Shown piece by piece: positions 17,994 through 27,282 of a stretch of DNA of 64,000 nucleotides; the stretch's first letter is position 1, and each line of letters opens with the position of its first letter. Under the pieces are notes generated by a model. It saw nothing but the letters and a program-made list of their open reading frames with translations, was not told the DNA's origin and made no database searches. The translations under genes were made by a program, and so were the position numbers. Source of the DNA: an uncultured bacterium (GTDB taxonomy: Bacteria > Bacteroidota > Bacteroidia > Bacteroidales > Bacteroidaceae); assembly GCA_905215345.1 (NCBI GenBank), contig CAJMPR010000014.1:50924-114923 (forward strand), given 5' to 3'.

Positions 17994-19376
17994 ATGTCAA
18001 GATTTGAAATAAAAATGCCCAAACTGGGTGAAAGTATCACGGAAGGAACTATCATATCCTGGTCGGTAAAAGTGGGCGATGTCATCAATGAAGATGATGT
18101 GCTGTTTGAGGTAAATACTGCTAAAGTCAGTGCGGAAATTCCCTCGCCGGTGGCGGGTAAGGTTCTGGAGATTCTATTTAAAGAAGGCGATACGGTTGCG
18201 GTGGGCACAATCGTCGCTATTGTGGATATAGGCGGTGAAGACGAAGGGGAAGCTCCAAGTCCCGCTACGGATAAAGGTAATCTTGCAGAATCTGCAGGTG
18301 TTGCTGAACCTGTTTCCGTGACTACGGCTCCGGCACAGGAACTACCGAAAGCACAGGCTGTCAAGTCGGATGAAGACCGCTGGTACTCGCCCGTAGTTCT
18401 TCAGTTGGCGAAGGAAGCGAAGATACAGAAGGCGGAATTGGATGCCATTCCGGGTACGGGATACCAGGGAAGACTGAGTAAGAAAGATATCAAGCATTAC
18501 ATTGCGCAGATGCAAAAAGGCGTTGCCGCAGCTCCGAAGTATGCTCCACAAGTCGTTGCAGATGAATTGCCGGAAGCACAGAAGGGAGTACAATCGCAAG
18601 CTACCGTTCAACCGGTTGCTTCCGCATCACCCCAAGCTGCTGCCAAACCGTCACTGCAACCGTCGGCTGCTCCTATGGAAGGTGTGGAGGTGAAAGAAAT
18701 GGATCGTGTGCGCAAGATGATTGCCGATCACATGGTGATGTCGAAGCATACTTCTCCTCACGTTACTACTTTGGTAGAAGTAGATATGACGAAACTGGTG
18801 AAATGGCGTGAACAGAACAAAGAGGCTTTCCAGAAACGGGAGGGCGTAAAGCTGACTTATATGCCTGCAATTGCTGAGGCTACTGCGAAAGCGCTTGTTG
18901 CTTATCCGCAGGTAAATGTTTCTGTAGAAGGTTACAATATTTTGTACAAGAAACATATTAATGTAGGTATAGCCGTATCGCAGAATGACGGTAACCTGAT
19001 TGTTCCTGTGGTACACGATGCTGACCGCCTGAACTTGAGCGGACTGGCCATTGCAATCGACGGACTGGCTGCCAAAGCACGTGTTAATAAACTGATGCCG
19101 GATGATATTGCGGGAGGTACTTTTACAATCACGAATTTCGGTACATTCAAGTCTTTGTTCGGTACACCTATCATCAATCAGCCGCAAGTGGCTATTCTGG
19201 GAGTGGGAGTTATCGAAAAGAAACCTGCTGTTATCGAAACATCTGAGGGAGACGTGATAGCTATCCGTCACAAGATGTATCTTTCTCTGTCCTATGACCA
19301 TCGTGTAGTGGATGGTTCGTTGGGAGGAAACTTCCTTTACTTTATTAAAAAATATCTGGAAAACTGGAATGAATAA
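17994..19376 (+). CDS. 2-oxoacid dehydrogenase E2 (dihydrolipoamide acyltransferase)
   Basis: The 460-residue E2 core has one lipoyl domain (1-78) with Lys44 in the NTAKVSAE turn. A peripheral subunit-binding domain spans about 125-168 (SPVVLQLAKEAKI, GTGYQGRLSKKDI). The catalytic domain ends in SYDHRVVDGS, with His436 and Asp440. Ala/Pro/Gln-rich linkers separate the parts. I place the start at ATG 17994; an earlier start at 17952 would add 14 residues before the lipoyl domain. With the fused E1 downstream, this is probably a branched-chain 2-oxoacid or related dehydrogenase; the substrate is not certain. Confidence 0.92.
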   Translation: MSRFEIKMPKLGESITEGTIISWSVKVGDVINEDDVLFEVNTAKVSAEIPSPVAGKVLEILFKEGDTVAVGTIVAIVDIGGEDEGEAPSPATDKGNLAESAGVAEPVSVTTAPAQELPKAQAVKSDEDRWYSPVVLQLAKEAKIQKAELDAIPGTGYQGRLSKKDIKHYIAQMQKGVAAAPKYAPQVVADELPEAQKGVQSQATVQPVASASPQAAAKPSLQPSAAPMEGVEVKEMDRVRKMIADHMVMSKHTSPHVTTLVEVDMTKLVKWREQNKEAFQKREGVKLTYMPAIAEATAKALVAYPQVNVSVEGYNILYKKHINVGIAVSQNDGNLIVPVVHDADRLNLSGLAIAIDGLAAKARVNKLMPDDIAGGTFTITNFGTFKSLFGTPIINQPQVAILGVGVIEKKPAVIETSEGDVIAIRHKMYLSLSYDHRVVDGSLGGNFLYFIKKYLENWNE

Positions 19377-19394
19377 ACTAATACCTTGACACTT

Positions 19395-21431
19395 ATGAAA
19401 AAGTATGATATAAAAACCACTGATACGGAAACTCTGAGAAAGTGGTATTATTTAATGACTCTGGGACGTGCGTTGGACGAAAAGGCGCCTGCTTATCTGC
19501 TGCAATCATTGGGATGGTCTTACCATGCACCCTATGCAGGGCATGACGGGATTCAATTGGCAATGGGGCAGGTCTTTACGGTGGGAGAAGATTTCATGTT
19601 TCCCTACTATCGTGATATGTTGACAGTACTGTCTGCCGGTATGACTCCGGAAGAGTTGATTTTAAACGGTATCTCTAAAGCGACTGACCCGGGTAGCGGT
19701 GGGCGTCACATGTCCAATCACTTTGCCAAACCGGAATGGCATATCGAGAATATCTCCTCGGCAACAGGTACGCACGATTTGCATGCTGCCGGTGTGGCAC
19801 GAGCCATGGTTTACTACGATCATAAAGGGGTAGTCATCACTTCGCACGGTGAGTCAGCTTCTTCTGAAGGGTTTGTTTATGAGGCTGTCAACGGTGCCAG
19901 CCATGAACGATTGCCCGTTATTTTCGTTTGGCAGGATAACGGATATGGAATTTCCGTACCGAAGAAAGACCAGACAGCCGCACGTAAGGTTGCCGATAAC
20001 TTCTCCGGTTTCAAGAACCTGAAAATAATTCACTGTAATGGTAAAGACGTTTTCGACTCCATGAATGCCATGACCGAAGCGAAGGAATATGCTTTGCTTA
20101 ACCGTAATCCAGTCATTGTGCATGCCAACTGTGTACGTATCGGCTCGCACTCTAACTCCGATAAACATACCCTCTATCGTGATGAAGGTGAATTGGCCTA
20201 TGTGAAAGCAGCCGACCCATTGTTGAAGTTCCGTCGGATGCTGTTACGTTATAAACGTCTCACCGAAGAGGAATTGGTAGAAATAGAAGGGAAGGCGAAA
20301 AAAGACTTGTCTGCAGCCAACCGCAAAGCACTTGCGGCTCCCGACCCTGATCCTAAGAGCATCTTTGATTACGTGTTGCCGGAACCTTATGAACCGAAGA
20401 AATACAAAGACGGTGTGCAGAATGAGACGAAAGGCGAAAAGATGTTCTTGGTAAATGCTCTCAATGAGACGATGAAAACCGAGTTTCGTCATAATCCCAA
20501 TACGTTTATATGGGGGCAGGACGTTGCCAATAAGGATAAAGGCGGTGTATTCAATGTGACGAAAGGCATGCAGCAGGAATTTGGCGATGCCCGTGTATTC
20601 AGTGCACCTATTGCCGAAGATTATATTGTAGGTACGGCAAACGGAATGAGCCGTTTCGACCCTAAAATACGGGTGGTGATAGAAGGTGCCGAGTTTGCCG
20701 ATTACTTCTGGCCTGCCGTGGAACAATATGTGGAATGTACGCACGAGTATTGGCGTAGCAACGGGAAGTTTGTTCCGAATGTGACCTTGCGGTTGGCTTC
20801 AGGAGGTTATATCGGTGGAGGTTTGTACCATTCTCAGAATCTTGAAGGTGCTTTGGCTACCTTGCCCGGTGCCCGGATTGTCTATCCGTCTTTTGCCGAT
20901 GATGCGGCCGGACTGCTTCGTACAAGTATGCGTTCACGAGGTTTTACGTTGTTTCTGGAGCCGAAAGCATTGTATAATTCGGTAGAAGCGGCGACCGTGG
21001 TACCCGAAGATTTTGAAGTTCCTTTCGGAAAAGCGCGTATCCGTCGGGCAGGTTCTGATTTGAGTATCATTACCTATGGAAATACGACGCATTTCTGCCT
21101 GAATGTTGCTGAACGCCTGGAGAAAGAGGCTGGTTGGAATGTGGAAGTTATTGATATCCGCTCTTTGATTCCGTTGGATAAGGAAACGATATACCAGTCT
21201 GTGAAAAAGACCGGTAAAGCATTGGTCGTTCATGAAGACAAAGTATTCGGGGGCTTTGGTGGTGAAATAGCCGCAAGCATAGGTACTGATTTGTTCCGTT
21301 ATCTGGACGCTCCCGTAGAGCGGGTAGGTTCAACCTTTACTCCGGTAGGTTTTAATCCGATATTGGAACATGCTATTCTGCCCGATGCCGATAAGATTTA
21401 TGAGGCAGCTAAGAAGTTGTTGGAGTTCTAA
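19395..21431 (+). CDS. 2-oxoacid dehydrogenase E1, alpha and beta subunits fused
   Basis: The 678-residue protein joins an E1-alpha part (about 1-330: APYAGHDGIQLAMGQ, TDPGSGGRHMSNH, SHGESASSEGF, QDNGYGISVP) to an E1-beta part (about 345-678: FIWGQDVANKDKGGVF, APIAEDYIVGTANGM, IEGAEFADYFWPAVEQ). E1 decarboxylates the 2-oxoacid with thiamine diphosphate and acylates the lipoyl arm of E2. The usual GDG of the thiamine motif is GES here. Fused E1 of this type is usually annotated as 2-oxoisovalerate dehydrogenase, making branched acyl-CoA. It lies 18 bp after the E2 gene. A TTG nine bases upstream is a less likely start. Confidence 0.92.
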   Translation: MKKYDIKTTDTETLRKWYYLMTLGRALDEKAPAYLLQSLGWSYHAPYAGHDGIQLAMGQVFTVGEDFMFPYYRDMLTVLSAGMTPEELILNGISKATDPGSGGRHMSNHFAKPEWHIENISSATGTHDLHAAGVARAMVYYDHKGVVITSHGESASSEGFVYEAVNGASHERLPVIFVWQDNGYGISVPKKDQTAARKVADNFSGFKNLKIIHCNGKDVFDSMNAMTEAKEYALLNRNPVIVHANCVRIGSHSNSDKHTLYRDEGELAYVKAADPLLKFRRMLLRYKRLTEEELVEIEGKAKKDLSAANRKALAAPDPDPKSIFDYVLPEPYEPKKYKDGVQNETKGEKMFLVNALNETMKTEFRHNPNTFIWGQDVANKDKGGVFNVTKGMQQEFGDARVFSAPIAEDYIVGTANGMSRFDPKIRVVIEGAEFADYFWPAVEQYVECTHEYWRSNGKFVPNVTLRLASGGYIGGGLYHSQNLEGALATLPGARIVYPSFADDAAGLLRTSMRSRGFTLFLEPKALYNSVEAATVVPEDFEVPFGKARIRRAGSDLSIITYGNTTHFCLNVAERLEKEAGWNVEVIDIRSLIPLDKETIYQSVKKTGKALVVHEDKVFGGFGGEIAASIGTDLFRYLDAPVERVGSTFTPVGFNPILEHAILPDADKIYEAAKKLLEF

Positions 21432-21449
21432 TTAGAAAATATAACCATT

Positions 21450-21956
21450 ATGAAGAAGATAGGATTGTTTTATTCGGCAAATGCCGTAAAAACTTCACAG
21501 ATAGCAAAGAAGATACGTGAGGTAATGGGAGCGGAGAATATTGATATCATCCCTGTGGAGCAAGCTTGGGGAAATGACTTTGAAGCTTACGATAGCTTGA
21601 TTATAGGTGTATCTACCTGGTTTGACGGTGAATTGCCCACTTATTGGGACGAACTGGTTCCGGAACTCGAATCATTGAAGCTGAAAGGTAAAAAGGTTGC
21701 TTTGTTCGGTTTGGGCGACCAGGTGAATTATCCTGATAATTTTGTCGATGGCTTGGGAATCTTGGGTGAAGCTTTTGAAAAAGCGGGTGCTACCCTGATA
21801 GGTTATACTGCGATAGATGATTATTCTTTCAATAGCTCAAAGGCAGCCCAAGGTGATAAGTGGTGCGGCTTGGTTCTTGATATTGAAAATCAGTCGAAAA
21901 TGACAGACCGGCGTATCAAAGCCTGGTGCGAACAGTTAAAGGCGGAAATGAAATAA
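21450..21956 (+). CDS. fldA: Flavodoxin
   Basis: The 168-residue protein is a long-chain flavodoxin: MKKIGLFYSANAVKTSQIA (FMN phosphate loop), GVSTWFDGELPTYWDE (first flavin-stacking loop) and FGLGDQVNYPDNFVDGLG (second loop). It carries electrons at low potential in the cytoplasm. The phosphate loop is unusual in having SANAVKT where most have S/T-x-T-G-x-T. It follows the E1 gene by 18 bp and may be co-transcribed. A strong hairpin terminator follows 4 bp after the stop. Confidence 0.93.
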   Translation: MKKIGLFYSANAVKTSQIAKKIREVMGAENIDIIPVEQAWGNDFEAYDSLIIGVSTWFDGELPTYWDELVPELESLKLKGKKVALFGLGDQVNYPDNFVDGLGILGEAFEKAGATLIGYTAIDDYSFNSSKAAQGDKWCGLVLDIENQSKMTDRRIKAWCEQLKAEMK

Positions 21957-21960
21957 ATAA

Positions 21961-21997
21961 AATGCGCTGCATCAAATATCATTTGATGCAGCGCATT
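21961..21997. terminator. Strong bidirectional terminator
   Basis: A perfect 17-bp stem (21961-21977 with 21981-21997) closes a 3-nt ATC loop. It is followed by TTGTATATAT on the plus strand and by a T-rich tract on the minus strand. It ends the fldA unit and probably also the convergent FAD oxidoreductase unit. Confidence 0.9.
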
Positions 21998-22076
21998 TTG
22001 TATATATATCGACAGTCTTTAATACATAAGGAATATCAGTTATTACTATATGTATTGATTATTGGATAGATACAGT

Positions 22077-23699
22077 TTACTCTAAAAAAGCTTTTGCCGC
22101 TTCGGCGCATCGCTCTCCGTCAATTCCGGCGGAAACAATGCCTCCGGCATATCCGGCTCCTTCTCCGCAGGGAAATAGACCCTTCACTCTGACATGTTGC
22201 AAAGTCTCTCTATCCCTGATAATACGTACCGGAGCTGATGTCCGTGTTTCTACACCAATCATCACAGCCTCGTTTGTAAGGAAACCGTGGCTGTATTTTC
22301 CGAATTGCTGGAAACCTTTACTAAGCCGGTCGGCTATGAACGCTGGCATCCAGAAGTGTAAGGGGGAGGACAATAGTCCGGGAGCATACGAGCTTTCCGG
22401 CAAATCATAACTTAGCTTCTTCTTGGTAAAATCTGCCATTCGCTGTGCCGGAGCAGTCTGTTTCATATTACCTTGTTGCCAACAGAGATGTTCTAATTCT
22501 TCTTGGAAAGACAGCATGCTTAATTGACAATTGACAGTTGACAATTGACAATTGGCTGCGCTATCTTTCTGCATAGGATTTGTCAATTGTTCATTGTCAA
22601 TTGTCAATTGCTGTAAGTCTTCCGGCCTAATCTCAACCACCATTCCCGAATTACTCCAGCGGGAACCGCGATTACTGGGACTCATTCCATTAACTACAAT
22701 TTGCTCCGGCCCGCTGGCGGCAGGTACTACAAAGCCACCGGGGCACATACAGAAACTGTATACTCCACGTCCGTCTACTTGTGTAACATAGCTGTATTCG
22801 GCAGCAGGCAGGTATTTCCCCCTTCCGTTCCGGTTGTGGTATTGTAGCTGGTCTATCAGTTCCGAAGGATGTTCCAGGCGCACGCCTACGGCAATACCTT
22901 TCGCTTCAATTTCTACCTGATTGGCAGCTAACCATCGGTATACGTCTCTGGCGGAATGTCCGGTAGCGAGAATTACAGGACCAAGAAAAGTCTTGCCCGT
23001 ATTCGTTTCAATTCCTTTTATTGCATCATTTTCAATGATAAGGGCATCCATGCGGGTCTCAAAGTGTACTTCACCACCGCACTCAATAATGGTATTGCGC
23101 ATGTTCTCTATAACGCGCGGTAACTTATCCGTACCGATATGAGGATGTGCATCTACCAATATAGCCGTAGAAGCTCCATGTTGGCAGAATACATTGAGTA
23201 TCTTATCTACATTTCCCCGTTTCTTACTGCGGGTGTAGAGTTTACCATCTGAATAAGCGCCTGCGCCACCTTCCCCAAAGCTGTAATTAGATTCGGGATT
23301 TACGGTTTGCTCCCTTCCTATGAGGGCGATGTCTTTTTTGCGTTCACGTACGTCCTTGCCGCGTTCCACTATAATGGGACGCAATCCCAGTTCTATTAAT
23401 CGTAGAGCAGCAAACAGTCCGCCGGGACCGGCACCTACGACAATGACCTGTGGCTTTCCTTCTACATTATTATATACGGTGGCTTGAAACTCCTCTTCTT
23501 TGGGTGTCTCATTGAGATAAACACGTACGCTCAGGTTTACGAAGATTGTTCGTTGACGTGCATCGATACTACGTTTCAATATACGTGTAGCCGTGATATC
23601 CCGCACATTCAATCCTTTTTCTTGTACGAGGAACTCTTTTAATTGTTGTTCATTTGCCGCTATGGCAGGCAATACTCTGAGTTGATATTCTTGTATCAT
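22077..23699 (-). CDS. FAD-dependent oxidoreductase (COG2509-like)
   Basis: The 540-residue flavoprotein has a dinucleotide-binding loop VVGAGPGGLFAALRLIELG near residue 86, NYSFGEGGAGAYSDGKLYTR near 150, and a C-terminal GLFPCGEGAGYAGGIVSAG FAD motif. The substrate is unknown for this widespread family. Residues of about 364-394 are encoded by a 7-bp repeat array (22521-22610) that reads through in frame (QLTIDNEQLTN...NCQLSTVNCQLSM). That region is probably a surface loop absent from close relatives. The start is 2 bp after the radA stop, so the two genes are one operon. Confidence 0.85.
   Translation of the reverse strand: MIQEYQLRVLPAIAANEQQLKEFLVQEKGLNVRDITATRILKRSIDARQRTIFVNLSVRVYLNETPKEEEFQATVYNNVEGKPQVIVVGAGPGGLFAALRLIELGLRPIIVERGKDVRERKKDIALIGREQTVNPESNYSFGEGGAGAYSDGKLYTRSKKRGNVDKILNVFCQHGASTAILVDAHPHIGTDKLPRVIENMRNTIIECGGEVHFETRMDALIIENDAIKGIETNTGKTFLGPVILATGHSARDVYRWLAANQVEIEAKGIAVGVRLEHPSELIDQLQYHNRNGRGKYLPAAEYSYVTQVDGRGVYSFCMCPGGFVVPAASGPEQIVVNGMSPSNRGSRWSNSGMVVEIRPEDLQQLTIDNEQLTNPMQKDSAANCQLSTVNCQLSMLSFQEELEHLCWQQGNMKQTAPAQRMADFTKKKLSYDLPESSYAPGLLSSPLHFWMPAFIADRLSKGFQQFGKYSHGFLTNEAVMIGVETRTSAPVRIIRDRETLQHVRVKGLFPCGEGAGYAGGIVSAGIDGERCAEAAKAFLE
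22521..22610. repeat. Inverted array of 7-bp units inside a coding region
   Basis: The left arm (22521-22555) repeats ATTGACA four to five times; the right arm (22580-22610) repeats TGTCAAT. The array keeps the FAD oxidoreductase frame open and adds about 30 residues. Confidence 0.85.
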
Positions 23700-23701
23700 A
23701 T

Positions 23702-25069
23702 TTATCCGAATAAAACACGGAATGCTTCTTCCACTTTCCGTACAGGTACCAATTCTATCTTTATCTTATTCATATTCAGCCCTTGCATATTATATTTCGG
23801 TAATATAAACCGCTTAAAGCCGAGTTTTTCCGCTTCACCGATACGTTGTTCGATACGGTTGACGGGACGTATCTCTCCCGATAGTCCGATTTCTCCCGCC
23901 ATGCAAACACCCGATTCTATTTCTGTATCCATGTTGCTGGAAAGGATAGCGCTGATTACAGCCAAATCAATAGCAGGATCATTCACTTTGAGACCTCCTG
24001 CAATATTGAGGAACACATCTTTCTGCGCCAACTTAAAACCTACCCGTTTCTCTAACACCGCCAGTAACATATTCATCCGCCGGATGTCGAAACCGGTTGC
24101 AGAGCGTTGAGGGTTACCGTACACCGCGCTGCTTACCAATGCTTGCGTTTCAATAAGAAACGGCCGGACACCTTCTATTGCCGAAGCAATAGCTACTCCG
24201 CTCATTCCTTCATGGTCTTGGCTCAATAACAACTCCGACGGATTGCTGACTTGCCGTAATCCGTCTTGCCGCATTTCGTAAATACCCAGTTCGGCTGTAC
24301 TTCCAAAACGGTTCTTGATACTACGGAGGATGCGATACATATAATGCTGGTCGCCCTCAAACTGAAGTACTGTATCTACTATATGCTCTAATACCTTTGG
24401 CCCGGCTATGCTTCCTTCCTTATTGATATGACCGATTAGTATAACTGCCGTATGCGTCTCTTTGGCAAATCGGAGAATAGAGGCTGAGCATTCCCTGACC
24501 TGCGCAATGCTGCCTGGAGAAGATTCGAGGGTTTCAGTGGAAATAGTTTGGATAGAGTCTATGATAACAAGGTCGGGCTGGGTATTCTTGATGTGAACAT
24601 AAATTTGCTCCAGCGATGTTTCACAGACAATGAGGCAATCACTGGAGGCTTGTGTCAACCGGTCGGCACGTAGTTTTAACTGGCGTGCACTTTCTTCACC
24701 GGAAATATATAGAATCCTTTTTTCCGGTATCTGCAATACAGTCTGCAATACTAAAGTCGATTTGCCGATGCCCGGTTCTCCGCCTATCAGTACAAGGGAG
24801 CCTTGTACCAATCCTCCTCCAAGTACCCGGTTCAGCTCTGCGTCACACAAGTCGATACGCGGTTCATCATCGGCAACAATTTCATTCAAGGTAACTGGCT
24901 TGGATTTAGCTGTTTCTATACCCGACACCGGACGCTTGTTTATTACCTCTTTACGAACAATCTCTTCTACATAAGTGTTCCATTCTCCGCATGACGGACA
25001 TTTTCCTACCCATTTGGGAGATTCTTGTCCGCAGTTGCTGCATACATAAACCGTTTTCTCTTTAGCCAT
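23702..25069 (-). CDS. radA: DNA repair protein RadA
   Basis: The 455-residue protein has the RadA architecture: zinc finger with Cys10, 13, 24 and 27 (CSNCGQ, CPSCGEW), RecA-like ATPase with GGEPGIGKSTL near residue 97, KNRFGST motif near 255, and a C-terminal Lon-protease-like domain. It is a branch-migration ATPase in recombinational repair. I chose ATG 25069 because the family starts right before the zinc finger; an upstream in-frame start at 25117 adds unconserved residues. It is followed after 2 bp by the FAD oxidoreductase gene. Confidence 0.94.
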   Translation of the reverse strand: MAKEKTVYVCSNCGQESPKWVGKCPSCGEWNTYVEEIVRKEVINKRPVSGIETAKSKPVTLNEIVADDEPRIDLCDAELNRVLGGGLVQGSLVLIGGEPGIGKSTLVLQTVLQIPEKRILYISGEESARQLKLRADRLTQASSDCLIVCETSLEQIYVHIKNTQPDLVIIDSIQTISTETLESSPGSIAQVRECSASILRFAKETHTAVILIGHINKEGSIAGPKVLEHIVDTVLQFEGDQHYMYRILRSIKNRFGSTAELGIYEMRQDGLRQVSNPSELLLSQDHEGMSGVAIASAIEGVRPFLIETQALVSSAVYGNPQRSATGFDIRRMNMLLAVLEKRVGFKLAQKDVFLNIAGGLKVNDPAIDLAVISAILSSNMDTEIESGVCMAGEIGLSGEIRPVNRIEQRIGEAEKLGFKRFILPKYNMQGLNMNKIKIELVPVRKVEEAFRVLFG

Positions 25070-25098
25070 AGTTGAGCATACATTCAATAATGATTGTC

Positions 25099-25106
25099 CA
25101 AAGGTA
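25099..25106 (-). promoter_or_regulatory. Promoter -7 box for radA
   Basis: The minus strand reads TACCTTTG, matching TAnnTTTG, 30 bp before the radA start. It supports the shorter radA start, since the longer version would begin only 11 bp after it. Confidence 0.5.
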
Positions 25107-25149
25107 CGATTTTTCACAGCAGAGCTTGCAGAGTCTCGCCGAGATTTTT

Positions 25150-25157
25150 TATTTTTG
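25150..25157 (+). promoter_or_regulatory. Promoter -7 box for the carbonic anhydrase gene
   Basis: TATTTTTG matches TAnnTTTG and lies 32 bp before the ATG. A TTGC at 25126-25129, 20 bp upstream, could act as the -33 box. Confidence 0.5.
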
Positions 25158-25188
25158 TAGATATAAAACTATAATACTTCAGAAAGCT

Positions 25189-25731
25189 ATGGTAGAAGAT
25201 ATTCTTGAATACAACAAGCAGTTCGTAGCGAACAAGGGGTACGAGAAGTACATTACAAATAAGTATCCTGATAAGAAAATAGCTATTCTTTCGTGCATGG
25301 ATACCCGTTTGACGGAATTATTGCCGGCAGCTTTGGGTATTAAGAATGGCGATGTAAAGATGATAAAGAATGCCGGAGGAATAATTTCACATCCTTTTGG
25401 CAGTGTCATCCGTAGCTTGATGGTAGCAATCTATGAACTGGGAGTGACGGAAGTGATGGTTATTGCACACTCCGATTGTGGAGCATGTAACATGAGCAGC
25501 GGAAAGATGATAGAACGTATGAAAGCCAGAGGAATCAAGCAGGAGACAATTGATATGATTCGTTTCTGCGGAGTGGATTTTGAATCGTGGCTCTACGGCT
25601 TCGAAGACACCGAGAAGTCAGTAAGAGGAACAGTCGATGCAATCATCAACCATCCGTTGATACCTTCGGATATCACCGTTCATGGTTTTATTATTGATTC
25701 TATAACGGGAGCTTTAACGGCTGTGAAATAG
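25189..25731 (+). CDS. Beta-class carbonic anhydrase
   Basis: The 180-residue protein hydrates CO2 to bicarbonate at a zinc site. Ligands and dyad are visible: Cys36, Asp38 and Arg40 in SCMDTR, and His94 and Cys97 in AHSDCGAC. The start is ATG 25189, just before the conserved region; an open frame continues upstream through the promoter but is not family sequence. It is a monocistronic-looking gene divergent from radA. Confidence 0.9.
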   Translation: MVEDILEYNKQFVANKGYEKYITNKYPDKKIAILSCMDTRLTELLPAALGIKNGDVKMIKNAGGIISHPFGSVIRSLMVAIYELGVTEVMVIAHSDCGACNMSSGKMIERMKARGIKQETIDMIRFCGVDFESWLYGFEDTEKSVRGTVDAIINHPLIPSDITVHGFIIDSITGALTAVK

Positions 25732-25749
25732 ATAATGCTTATTTAAGGA

Positions 25750-26790
25750 TTAGTTAACAGTAATTTCTCCGGCAAGAGGTTGGCTCATTAGCTTTCGTAT
25801 TTCGGTCGGAGAATAATTATGCCCTAACAAAAACATTAATTTTGTGACCGCAGACTCCGTTGTACTGTCATATCCACAGACTACTCCCGCCTGCATTAGG
25901 CGATAGCCGGTCTCATAGCGTTCCATTTCCACCGTACCGGCACTGCATTGGGTGACGTTGACTATGATGATTCCCTGTTCACAGGCATCGTGCAGGCGAT
26001 GAAGGAACCACTCTTTACGGGGTGCGTTCCCCGATCCGTATGTCTCCAGTACTACCGCTTTCAGTCCCGGAGTAGCAAGAATCGCGTTTACAACATTCTC
26101 TTGGATACCTGGAAAGAGTTTCAATACGGCAATGTTCGTATCAAGCAGATAATGGGGCTTTAGTTCTTCTCGTGAACTGTCTGCATGGATTTGAACATTG
26201 TTGTATTTGATATGGATACCAGCCGAAGCGAGTACCGGATAATTGAAAGACCGGAAAGCATTGAAATTCTCGGCATTCATCTTGGTGGTACGGTTGCCGC
26301 GCATCAGGTGATTCTCAAAGAAAATACAAACCTCGGGTACGACGGGTTGCCCGTTGGCATGGCAGGCGGTGGCTATCTCTATACTGGTCAGCAGATTTTC
26401 TTTGCCGTCAGTACGAAGTACTCCGATGGGTAACTGCGAACCGGTCAGAATGACAGGTTTGTTAAGCCCTTCAAGCATAAAACTAAGAGCTGAGGCGGTA
26501 TAAGCCATCGTATCTGTTCCGTGAAGAATGACGAATCCTGTATATTTATCATAATTGTCGCTGATGATACGTACGAGCTTGCGCCAAGCGTCCGGATCCA
26601 TATCCGAAGAATCCATCGGTGGATCGAATTGATAGGTACCGATACCGAACATAAACTTCTGAAGTTCCGGAACATGTTTCTGCAACTGTTCAAAATTGAA
26701 GTTCTCTAAAGTTCCGGTTTCCGCATTTTCTATCATTCCGATAGTTCCACCGGTATATATTAACAAAACGGAAGTATTGTCAGTGCTCAT
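25750..26790 (-). CDS. ansA: Type I L-asparaginase (cytoplasmic)
   Basis: The 346-residue enzyme hydrolyses asparagine to aspartate and ammonia. The two catalytic threonine segments are YTGGTIGM (residues 12-19) and LHGTDTMAYTASALSFML near 90. No signal peptide is present, in agreement with the cytoplasmic type I group. Its stop lies 18 bp from the end of the convergent carbonic anhydrase gene. A -7 box is visible 28 bp upstream. Confidence 0.93.
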   Translation of the reverse strand: MSTDNTSVLLIYTGGTIGMIENAETGTLENFNFEQLQKHVPELQKFMFGIGTYQFDPPMDSSDMDPDAWRKLVRIISDNYDKYTGFVILHGTDTMAYTASALSFMLEGLNKPVILTGSQLPIGVLRTDGKENLLTSIEIATACHANGQPVVPEVCIFFENHLMRGNRTTKMNAENFNAFRSFNYPVLASAGIHIKYNNVQIHADSSREELKPHYLLDTNIAVLKLFPGIQENVVNAILATPGLKAVVLETYGSGNAPRKEWFLHRLHDACEQGIIIVNVTQCSAGTVEMERYETGYRLMQAGVVCGYDSTTESAVTKLMFLLGHNYSPTEIRKLMSQPLAGEITVN

Positions 26791-26817
26791 ACGTGTGATT
26801 TATCTATGATTTAAAGG

Positions 26818-26825
26818 CAAAGATA
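26818..26825 (-). promoter_or_regulatory. Promoter -7 box for ansA
   Basis: The minus strand reads TATCTTTG, an exact TAnnTTTG match 28 bp before the ansA ATG. No clear -33 TTTG is seen. Confidence 0.5.
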
Positions 26826-27007
26826 ATGATATATCTCGAAAATAATAGCAAAATGTTATAAATCTACAGAAGATATAACTGTTTATAGCTATCGCAAGTA
26901 TGAATATGTAAGCTACGTGATGCGCATATTTCTTTCCTTTTTAATATGAATCTGTGTTTTTATCGCAAAAAAGTCATAAAAAGTGATAGATTGAATGTTT
27001 TTATTGT

Positions 27008-27015
27008 TACTTTTG
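27008..27015 (+). promoter_or_regulatory. Promoter -7 box of the threonine operon
   Basis: TACTTTTG matches TAnnTTTG. A weak TTGA at 26991 stands in for the -33 element. Transcription would start near 27022, leaving about 28 nt before the leader peptide ATG and about 260 nt before thrA, room for attenuation. Confidence 0.55.
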
Positions 27016-27049
27016 CAACACTTATCAGAAAAGATAGAGACAAAAGACT

Positions 27050-27109
27050 ATGAATAAGTACTATCAACATACAGTCACATCCATGTGTACCATGACCCTT
27101 AGGGGTTAA
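27050..27109 (+). CDS. Putative threonine operon leader peptide (19 aa)
   Basis: ATG 27050 to TAA 27107-27109 encodes MNKYYQHTVTSMCTMTLRG. Four of the nine residues from 8 to 16 are Thr (ACA, ACA, ACC, ACC), with two Met and one Cys. Clustered codons for the end product, between the promoter and the first biosynthetic gene, are the mark of ribosome-mediated attenuation. Alternative short stems overlap its 3' end (ACCC/GGGT; CCTTA/TAAGG) and T-runs follow at about 27150-27167. I did not find a strong terminator hairpin by eye. The gap to thrA holds nothing else I can assign. Confidence 0.6.
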   Translation: MNKYYQHTVTSMCTMTLRG

Positions 27110-27282
27110 GGATAGTATTTTGTGTTTCTACGTGTTACACCATTTTTTAGCAGTTTTTCTTATTTGTAAAGTTTTCATTTACATTGTACAGACTAAAGTC
27201 TCTGTTATTCAGAGCTTGTCGAAGGAGTTTATCTTTTAGTTGCTGTGCATGGAGATTATTCGATAATTAAAAAAACAATATA

